NCBI GenBank assembly: GCA_018340375.1
Contig: JAFFJZ010000006.1
Span: forward strand, 16,439,501 to 16,503,500
DNA length: 64,000 nucleotides
Origin: Gonatopus flavifemur
Taxonomy: Eukaryota > Arthropoda > Insecta > Hymenoptera > Dryinidae
Reading direction: 5' to 3'
The notes below the pieces were generated by a model. The model was not told the DNA's origin and did not search any database. It was given only the letters and a program-made list of their open reading frames with translations. Below, in pieces: positions 56,832 to 64,000 of the stretch. The position numbers were made by a program, and so were the translations under genes. Within the stretch, counting starts at the first letter, position 1. Every line of letters begins with the position of its first letter.

Positions 56832-57380
56832 TAATGGAAATAGGATATCTGGTTGAAGGATGAACATCCGCATAACAAAAATTTCTCACAACTTATTTGA
56901 ATAATTATTGTTTGCACAATTATTTCTCATAATCGACTTTCAATGTAGGTTTTCTTCTACAAAAAGTCGTCCTGGTCAAGCTCACTCAACATTTGTAGAG
57001 GTATACTCTGAAGAAATTTTTCTCCGTACAGAATATCGCTGGAATGATCTCACAATATTTCAGAATGTCTCCAGAATATTACCACAATGATCTAAGCAAT
57101 ATTTCAGAATATCTCCAGAATATTGCAAAGTAGGTGACATCCCTAACAGCAAAATGCTGAGCAAATATGCAGGAAATTGTTGAAAACGTACAACAACAGT
57201 TTGAAATGCGCAACAATATGCTATAAATCTAGGATCTTAGGTTGAGTTGTTATCGTATTGCTAGGAAGTTGCTCGGTTCCATGAAACTCTCAATCACATG
57301 CGTGGCAAATTCCCAGCAACTTTGCGTAAATTCGATAAACAACGTAAGAGCAACGGTTGCACAGCAACTTTTGTTGTATG
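56832..57380. other. Flank with GAATATT-rich repeat fragments
   Basis: TCTCCAGAATATT and CAATATTTCAGAAT words at 57040-57125. An AACAGCAAAATGC start at 57147 and GCAACTTTTGTTG at 57364 may be another small MITE. No gene. Confidence 0.35.
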
Positions 57381-57577
57381 CACGGAAAAAATAATTTAGC
57401 TGCGGCGGCATTAAATTGGCTCCTGCAGCTAAATTTTAGCTGTTACAACAAAAAAATTTGCATTTGTAGTCAATTTATTTGCGGTAACAGTTAAAATTTA
57501 GCTGCAGGAGCTAATTTAATGGCTGTCCGTGTCCGTGCTAGCTACTTAGCTGCTGCAGCTCAATTATTTTTTCCGTG
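57381..57577. mobile_element. MITE, TTTAGCTGCAG family, copy
   Basis: CACGGAAAAAATAATTTAGC ... CAATTATTTTTTCCGTG, shorter by about 25 bases near the left arm than the copy at 12456. TG lies on both sides. Confidence 0.8.
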
Positions 57578-58191
57578 TGGGATGAGACATTGTGGAGATG
57601 TTCTGACAATATCTCTGAGATCATCTCCAAAATATTGCAAATTCAAAATGTAATATTCTGGAGATATCGCTAGAATAATTTGTGCTATGTGCGCAATCTC
57701 CCTACAAACTTCGTACGCACATTGTACAAACGTTCCTAGAATATTCGAAACAGTCTCATTCGAATGTTCTAAGAATCTTCTATGAATATTTACGAATCTT
57801 CTACGCCTTTTGTCAGAATATTCGATCAAGTACATTTTACGGATATTGTGAAAATATTCTCAGAATATTCTGTATTACATGGATAGAGTCTAAAAAATCG
57901 GCTGTCCATCGTACAGCCAATTACTTTTTCCCGTATAGACGATTAGTGATGCAGCAAGAAACGAGAAAAACGAAACGAGATGAGACGAGACGAGCCAAGA
58001 CGCCTATGGCGAAAAGGGTTTGATGAAAAATAAATATTCAGCCTAAAGAAGTGAAGAATAATATTGCAAAAAAAATGTAAAGATGTCGAAACGAGATCGG
58101 AAAGAGAGGCTATTCTCATTCCATCTCGTCTCGCATCTCTGAATGCTACTCGATTCATGGGAGTATTCAAGGGGAAAGCGGGGATACAACT
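57578..58191. other. Upstream flank, mixed
   Basis: GAATATTC fragments to about 57860, then unique sequence with AAACGAGA/GACGAGACGAG words at 57959-57990. No gene recognised. Confidence 0.35.
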
Positions 58192-58338
58192 CTGCTTAAA
58201 AAATCTCATTGAACCGATTGATTCTCATTGATTCTGATGCAGAAAACGGACTCATACCCATTAAAAATTGATTCTCAATGGGTTTGAATCAGTTTTCTGC
58301 ATCAATGAGAATCAATCGGTTCAATGAGATTCTTTGAG
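58192..58338. mobile_element. Palindromic MITE, AAAGAATCTCATTGA family, copy 2
   Basis: CTGCTTAAAAAATCTCATTG ... CAATGAGATTCTTTGAGG. Hairpin as at 39743. It abuts the next element at 58338. Confidence 0.75.
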
Positions 58339-58583
58339 GGGACACCAGCGGCCCCTGACGATGCAACCCGAGTCACCTTTTTTTTGACAAATTATTCGAA
58401 AATAAAGCAATAAAAGGAGAACGTCGCTCTGTACAGAACATCTTTAGTCGTTGAAGAAGCTCTGTACAGAGAGATATTTTTATTTAATTTTTTCGTCTTT
58501 GAGTATTTTGTCAGAATAGTTTTGGTTATGTCCTTTTCAACCCAATGGGTCTGGTTGTATCTTCAGGGGCCGCTGGTATCGCC
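58338..58583. mobile_element. Foldback element, GGGGAYACCAGCGG family with CTGTACAGAG core hairpin, copy 1
   Basis: GGGGACACCAGCGGCCCCTG ... GGGGCCGCTGGTATCGCC. The central hairpin pairs GCTCTGTACAGA with TCTGTACAGAGAGAT around a TAGTCGTTGAAG loop. Confidence 0.75.
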
Positions 58584-58714
58584 TTAAAGAAACATTCCAA
58601 TTTAAACTTCGGAAAAAAAGCATTTCATGAGTTGAAAAAAATTTTTGTTGGGCGTAACAAATATTTATGGACTTATGATATAAAATACAAATGTTGGAGA
58701 AAAAATGTCTGCCC

Positions 58715-59024
58715 GCGGGGATGATTCCGCCCCTAGAATAGTAATCTGAAACAGAAAATCCAAGAAGTTTCTTGATCTATGTTGTCGCTCCTATCGCCCG
58801 TACCTCAATTATTTTATTTTACCGAAAATCAACAAAATGGCGGCGATTCTTGCAGAAGTGTAAAGAAAAAGCACCTTTTTTGCGTCATAAATTAGGTGGA
58901 ATTATAAGTTAAAAATCAAAATATCATCAAGTTGGAGGTACGGACGATAGCCATGATAGGGAATGAACACCGTGTTAAAATTTGAATTGATTACGATTGG
59001 TCGTTTTTGAGAAATCATCCCCGC
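58715..59024. mobile_element. Element with GCGGGGATGATT ends
   Basis: 310 bp. GCGGGGATGATTCC ... AAATCATCCCCGC. Interior GGCGATAG-type words: CCTATCGCCCGTACCTC and GAGGTACGGACGATAG pair. Confidence 0.7.
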
Positions 59025-59754
59025 AAGGTTAACTCCATCAAACTGTTCCAAAACTCGAACGTGCGCCGTTTGAGTCCCTTTATTGAAGCGTTAAAAGACA
59101 GAAAACACCTCAACCGAGTGTGGGATATCAATTTTATGGGGAATAACTGGTATCGAAGAATGCTCCAAAAAAAAAATTCGAATTTTCCAACCCATCCCTG
59201 ATGGAAAAACTTTTGTTGAATTTCATTCTCAATTTGAACACCTTTTTTTTATCAAAAATTGACAAACATCCACGAATCTTCACAAAAATCAAACAAAATT
59301 GGCAAAGTTTTGTGAATTTGATTTAATTTCGTCGTAATTTCTTGAAATTCGTCTTTTCTTGTTGATTTTTCATGAAAAGAGAGTCCAATTACTCCAATTT
59401 GTGAGTGAAATTCAACAACAATTGATGAAATTCAATTCAATTTAACCAAATTCAAAAATTTTTCCCACCAGGTATCACATTGGAATGTCCTCTTAACGGC
59501 ATTCACCACCTTCCCAAAAAGTTACTAGATTCCAAAATCGTCCCCCCAGTTTTCTCAAAAACGAACAAATAAAATGAAAAATGCCCCTTAAGGGCATTCA
59601 TCAGAGGCAAAGTTACTAGATCTCTCCCCCCAGTTTTCTCAACGATTAATGAATATAATCGATTTTAATGAGCAGGTGCATCTTCTTAACATATCAAAGA
59701 AAGTGCAGCTACTCTTTATTTTTCATTTTATTTGTTCGTTTATGAGAAAATTGG
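59025..59754. other. Intergenic stretch
   Basis: A frame at 59007-59201 is not recognised. TTGAATTTCA words at 59210-59460 resemble 29500-31000. TTAAGGGCATTCA repeats at about 59495 and 59590. Confidence 0.35.
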
Positions 59755-59966
59755 GGGGGGCGATCTTTTTTGACAAATTATTAGAAAATAAAGCAATACA
59801 AAGAAAGTATCGCTCTGTACAGACCACCTTTATTGATCGAAGAAGGTCTGTACAGAGCGATATTTCGATTTCATTCCTTCGTTCTCGAGTAATTTGTCAG
59901 AATAGTTTTGGTTGTGTTCTTTTCTAACAAATGGGTCTGGTTGCATCTTCAGGGGTCGCTGGTATC
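59755..59966. mobile_element. Foldback element, CTGTACAGAG core family, copy 2
   Basis: Core TCGCTCTGTACAGACC ... GGTCTGTACAGAGCGA with a loop TTTATTGATCGAAG; right end CAGGGGTCGCTGGTATCAC. The left outer end is lost behind a G run. Confidence 0.65.
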
Positions 59967-60388
59967 ACATTGAGCAGGAAAGGGAGAGCAGCTGCTCCCC
60001 TTTGCGAATTGGGAAGAATTATTCTTGAATAATAAGAACAAATATATGGATAACAGAGTTGTGGAAAAATTGAAATTGAACATTTTGCCCCCTTCGACCT
60101 TTGCATTTTGATTTCATTCGTTTTTCTCAATTTTGATGCAATTTTTGTTCTTTGAGCCCAACCCAATTGAAAATTGAATGGGCATTGAACCACATGGGAA
60201 TTACAACATTTCATCCCGTGTGAAAACTTTTAACGCGTAACGCGGGAATCTAACCATCCGGCTGGAAGTGCTAGAAGCCTGAAACTTACAGACCGGATAG
60301 AATCTGACCACCGGAGCAAAATTCAAAAATCGAAGGAGGGATCGGGATTTTGCACGAAAGAACAAATCACTCTGTTCCCTTGATAAAA
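59967..60388. other. Intergenic stretch
   Basis: No gene or clear repeat recognised. Confidence 0.35.
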
Positions 60389-60451
60389 ATGGCCGTTAGA
60401 AACGGACAGAACCTCTATCTGAATTCAACGGAGTCCGTTTCTAACGGCCAT
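60389..60451. repeat. Compact 63-base hairpin
   Basis: ATGGCCGTTAGAAACGGAC pairs perfectly with GTCCGTTTCTAACGGCCAT (19 bp) around a 25-base loop. Length and shape resemble a pre-miRNA-sized hairpin, but a tiny MITE is as likely. Confidence 0.7.
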
Positions 60452-60688
60452 TTCATTACGGCTTACGTTGAATGACCAATGGAATCTTATAAAATGTTCT
60501 GACCAAATCCCATTGAATTTCATTCTATCAGATTCTATGAATTTTTTTAACCAGGGTAAAGAAGTACTTGACAGAGAAAAAGAGTACTTTAATTGCAAAA
60601 AGTAATTGAGACTGTCCATCCCTGATCGGGGGTAGGAAATTTTAGGTGTCCAATTACTTCTTATCAGCCCTATCCGGTTCTCCGAACC

Positions 60689-61003
60689 CTGCTTAAAGGG
60701 GATACGAGCGGTCCAATTCTTTCGAGACAAACTACGTGAAAATGCATGCATCGATTCAAAATATCTCTCTGTACAGCATTCCTTTAGCATCTCAAGAAAT
60801 GCTGTACAGAGAGATATTTCGAATCGATGCACGCATTTTCACGTACTTTGTCTCGAAAAAATTCAGAAAAGCCCAGCCGCTCGTATCCCCTTAAAGAATC
60901 TCATTGATTCCGATGCAGAAAACCGATTCAACTTCATTAAAAGTTGATTCTCAATGGATTTGAATCATTTTCTGTATCGGAATCAATGAGATTCTTTAAG
61001 CAG
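60689..61003. mobile_element. Palindromic MITE, AAAGAATCTCATTGA family, copy 3, split at TTAA(A)
   Basis: CTGCTTAAA lies left of the insertion; TTAAAGAATCTCATTG ... ATTCTTTAAGCAG lies right of it. The nested element occupies 60698-60890. Confidence 0.75.
60698..60890. mobile_element. Foldback element, GGGGATACGAGCGG with CTGTACAGAG core hairpin, copy 3, TTAA(A) flanks
   Basis: 193 bp. GGGGATACGAGCGG ... CCGCTCGTATCCCC, flanked by TTAAA on both sides. The core pairs AATATCTCTCTGTACAGCAT with its inverse around a TTTAGCATCTCAAG loop. Arms pair almost completely. The TTAA-type target suggests piggyBac-like mobilisation. Confidence 0.82.
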
Positions 61004-61136
61004 AGCACTTTTGAGGTTTCTCAATGTCACCATTTGAACTAATCCACCACGCAGCGTTCATGATTCTGGGGGGGCTAAATAAAATATATATCCATCGCCC
61101 AGTCATACAATCAAATTTCCAACAAATACGGCTGAA

Positions 61137-61211
61137 GGCGTTTCAAAGGGCCAGTAACGGCTCTTCACCGGCATCGCATATACAGGGCCATCGACAGCCC
61201 ATTGGAACGCC
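61137..61211. repeat. Short palindromic repeat, GGCGTTTCAAAGGGCC family, copy 2
   Basis: 75 bp. GGCGTTTCAAAGGGCC ... GCCCATTGGAACGCC. Matches 542-610 throughout. Confidence 0.65.
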
Positions 61212-61599
61212 TGTAATCATTGTAGGTTTAGGCGCAGGAATAGGCAGCTTCAATTACTTTTTACTGTCAAATACTTTTCTATTTCCACAAAACATCTCGT
61301 TCACTATAGTTTGATCAGAGTTGGGTAGAGTGACTTCTTATTAACACTATTCTTAATGAATGTTTCATAAAATATACCAACGTGTTCGTCAAATTCGTAG
61401 GTAAAATTTACAATAGTCACAATGAAGATTTCTAACATAGTTCTAGTAAATATCAACAGAAATTCTAATAGTGTCGTATCTGACCACTCTTGTTGGTGAA
61501 TTCTATCAAACATTTTTTTCCATGCACCGATTTATTCATCCAAAATTTGCATCGGAATCAAACCGCTTTATACAGATTTCAGACAGATTTTTCAAGCAG

Positions 61600-64000
61600 G
61601 GCACAATTACTTTTTCCCTGAGAATAAAGCCGTAGTTTTGAAGCTTCACATTTTTGCGACTCAAAGCGAAGATCTACTTATGAGAGGGAGAGTTCTTTTG
61701 AAAGAGCTCTGTCAATGTTATCATATTAATCTCCGAATGGTATAATTTTCCTCAGAAAAAAATCCTCTTAAAGAGTTCGTTTGGATAACATTCTGGCAAT
61801 CTATCATTTTTCTCAGAAATCAACGAATTTTGTAAGATCTATCTAACCTCTTACACATATTTGGGAGATCTTTAAGAGCCCTTGAAAAGAAATCCGCTCT
61901 TGGCCCAAGCACCGAGAGCAAACCCCGTCCTAGTTACAGTTCTACCTTGCGAATATGATTCTCATAATTTACCATAATTCCTCACAATCTGAATTCACAG
62001 AAAAAGATATTGCAACTTTTTCCACATTTCCTTCATAAACCGAGACATCAAAAGAAATGTGAGAGCATTTTTACTAGAATCAACTTAACAATAACTGTGA
62101 AGATAGCTTTTATCGCGGATTGAGCTTTACACAACACATATCTTCTAACGAAATCCACCCAATAACAAACATTTTATAATACAGATTTTAGTGATTTATT
62201 GATCGAAGCAATTTGTTACAAAAGTCAATCAAAAGTTATCGCACGACAACCATCATCAGTATCATTCGCAACCTCAGGTCTTACAATAGAAGTAATGATA
62301 CAGTAACAGAATAGATTAGTACTTTATTACTGTAGATACATATCATCAACACATACCAAAATATCAAAAAAAGAGATTATACATGAGTCAATTATAGGAT
62401 CCATCGATACATATATTATATATTATACACAGAGTATCCCCGAAAACATTCGTTCTCTCTCAGGAGATGATTCCAGAGACAAAAATAAGACACTTTTGTT
62501 CAATTGTTCAATTTCGGAGTAGTAAACTTCACCCATTCGAGTGAAAATGACATCAATGATGGTATTTAACTCTGAAATTCAACATTTCTAAATATTTTAT
62601 TAAACCAAATCGTTTCCTCAAGAATCACCTCAATTTCCTGGGATTTCCTGTATATAGATATATAAATATACATATACACACATATATATATATAAACTCA
62701 GTGTGAAACTTCCGACCCAAACCAAAAGGAAAAATGATCAATTTCAAGGAGAGCGTATAAAACAATCTATCGTCTGCTCTCACACATGCACAACTCACTC
62801 TTGAATATTTAAAAATTACTATATTTAAAATGCTACTGTTATTTCGTTACTTGTTCAACACTCACCTTGCAAAATCTACACACTTTTGCGGTGAGGCAAG
62901 TTCATCAAACACAAATATGTGTGTATAGATATATACCATAAGGATCTTTCAGAACATGAAAGATGAAGATAATTCTGTCTCTATTCGTCGAATAAAGGTA
63001 TCCTTAAAATTTAAGGACCTAAATCTGAAATTCCAATAAATTTATAATAAACAGCAGGGCTGCTTCTCCGCGTGAATGTTACCAAAAAGTTACCAAAATC
63101 CAAAACCAATGAAATTATGCTGGAATGATGCTGAAAACAGCGTTTTTCGTTGAATTCCAACTAATTTTCATCGATTCTGAACTTCTGGGATTTTTCATAC
63201 ACTCTTCTCATTGAAGAAAAGGAGAGCGCAGTTCCTGTGACGTTCCTTATGGTATATATATATATATCAATATCTTTGATTTCCATATTCTTTTTTTTTC
63301 ATATAATTATTCAACTAATATTTAATTATATATATATATATATATATTTATGTATATGCTAGACCACCACACTTAACGAGACACTGTAAGAACTTACCTA
63401 TGTATATAGTTTCAACATTAGTACTACTAAATAGTAACGTCTTATCATGCGACATCTTCTTTTATTCAAATATACACATTGTAGGGATGAATGATCTTCC
63501 ATTCGTTAGCTTTTGCTCCGGAGAAACCGTTTTGTGATTATGTTTCTTTTTACAAAATCGATAAATAGTATTCTATAAAATGGCAGATGCCTTCGTGTAC
63601 GTCTTATAATATTTAGATAAAACTCATACCCCCTTCCAGCTGTTAAATTTGTTTAAAAAAATTCAAAGCTTCCATCCTTCATTCATCCGAAGAAAACCCT
63701 ACTTTTTAATAAAATTAAAAAACAGTTCTATGCTAAATGACAGACTGACGGTAGTTCATGAATTTCATAAAGATTCGAGATAGACTAAAAAGGTACCTCT
63801 TGGAGGTACCACAACAGTATCGAAATTTGGACAAAACGATATCATGAACCACCAACCAAAGGAACAGAAACGCTGAAACTGTTGTGTTAGAAAAACGAAA
63901 AAACACACATACACTGTTGTTGTTTTTTTTCAAATGCAAGAAGAAAATCATCATGTATCATTCGTGAAAAATCTCAACATCAAATCTTACAAATATTCTT
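61600..64000. other. Repeat-poor unique block, possibly 3'UTR of a minus-strand neighbour
   Basis: Unlike the preceding 60 kb, almost no MITE ends are seen. The minus strand has several AATAAA signals (for example opposite TTTATT at about 62196, 62324 and 62597). TA microsatellites lie at 63252-63266 and 63329-63348. No coding exon recognised; the assignment is inference from the lack of repeats. Confidence 0.25.

Overview
This is an intron-dominated stretch of an arthropod, most probably insect, nuclear genome. It is AT-rich, has no prokaryotic-style gene packing, uses GT/AG splice sites, and carries Tc1/mariner, hAT, piggyBac-like and PIF/Harbinger-like DNA transposon remnants. I cannot name the species or order.

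The one gene I can establish is an integrin alpha chain on the minus strand. Coding exon 1 (52238-52419) encodes a signal peptide and the start of the beta-propeller (FNIET..., SMFGFSV...GRG). Coding exon 2 (809-927) encodes the rest of the first FG-GAP repeat (AIVGAP...GGAVYRCDI...FDDE). The last two bases of exon 1 (TG) join the first base of exon 2 (G) to give the conserved Trp before the AIVGAP motif, so the two exons are adjacent in the mRNA. They are separated by an intron of about 51.3 kb. The rest of the gene lies left of position 1. A GC-richer block at 52640-53100, with an initiator-like motif, is the likely promoter and 5'UTR.

Intron 1 and the upstream flank are a layered record of short non-coding transposons. 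Most are palindromic (MITE or foldback type), in many families, and often inserted into each other. Target duplications can be read directly for several: 8 bp for hAT-like elements at 11195, 17407 and 24394; TTAA for a piggyBac-like element at 4340; TAA for a Harbinger-like element at 26256; TA for elements at 21601, 22273 and 56596. Recognisable transposase remnants are a mariner pseudogene (27469-28125), a hAT C-terminus split by the Harbinger-like MITE (26173-27000) and a PHD-like zinc-finger tail in a pogo-like element (21824-21950). Other repeats include four tRNA-like SINE heads, two arrays of an ATTCAGAG-type repeat, and several hairpins of 250-940 bp.

Between repeat clusters are unique blocks (about 3.0-3.8, 8.6-9.7, 13.1-13.7, 15.6-17.1, 20.4-21.2, 23.1-24.3, 32.2-33.0, 38.8-39.7, 40.9-42.4, 46.9-47.3 and 61.6-64.0 kb). 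Two contain TATA boxes and are the best places to look for regulatory elements or alternative first exons. The right end (61.6-64.0 kb) is almost repeat-free and may be the 3'UTR of a neighbouring minus-strand gene. No second conserved protein-coding gene, CRISPR array or rRNA gene was seen.
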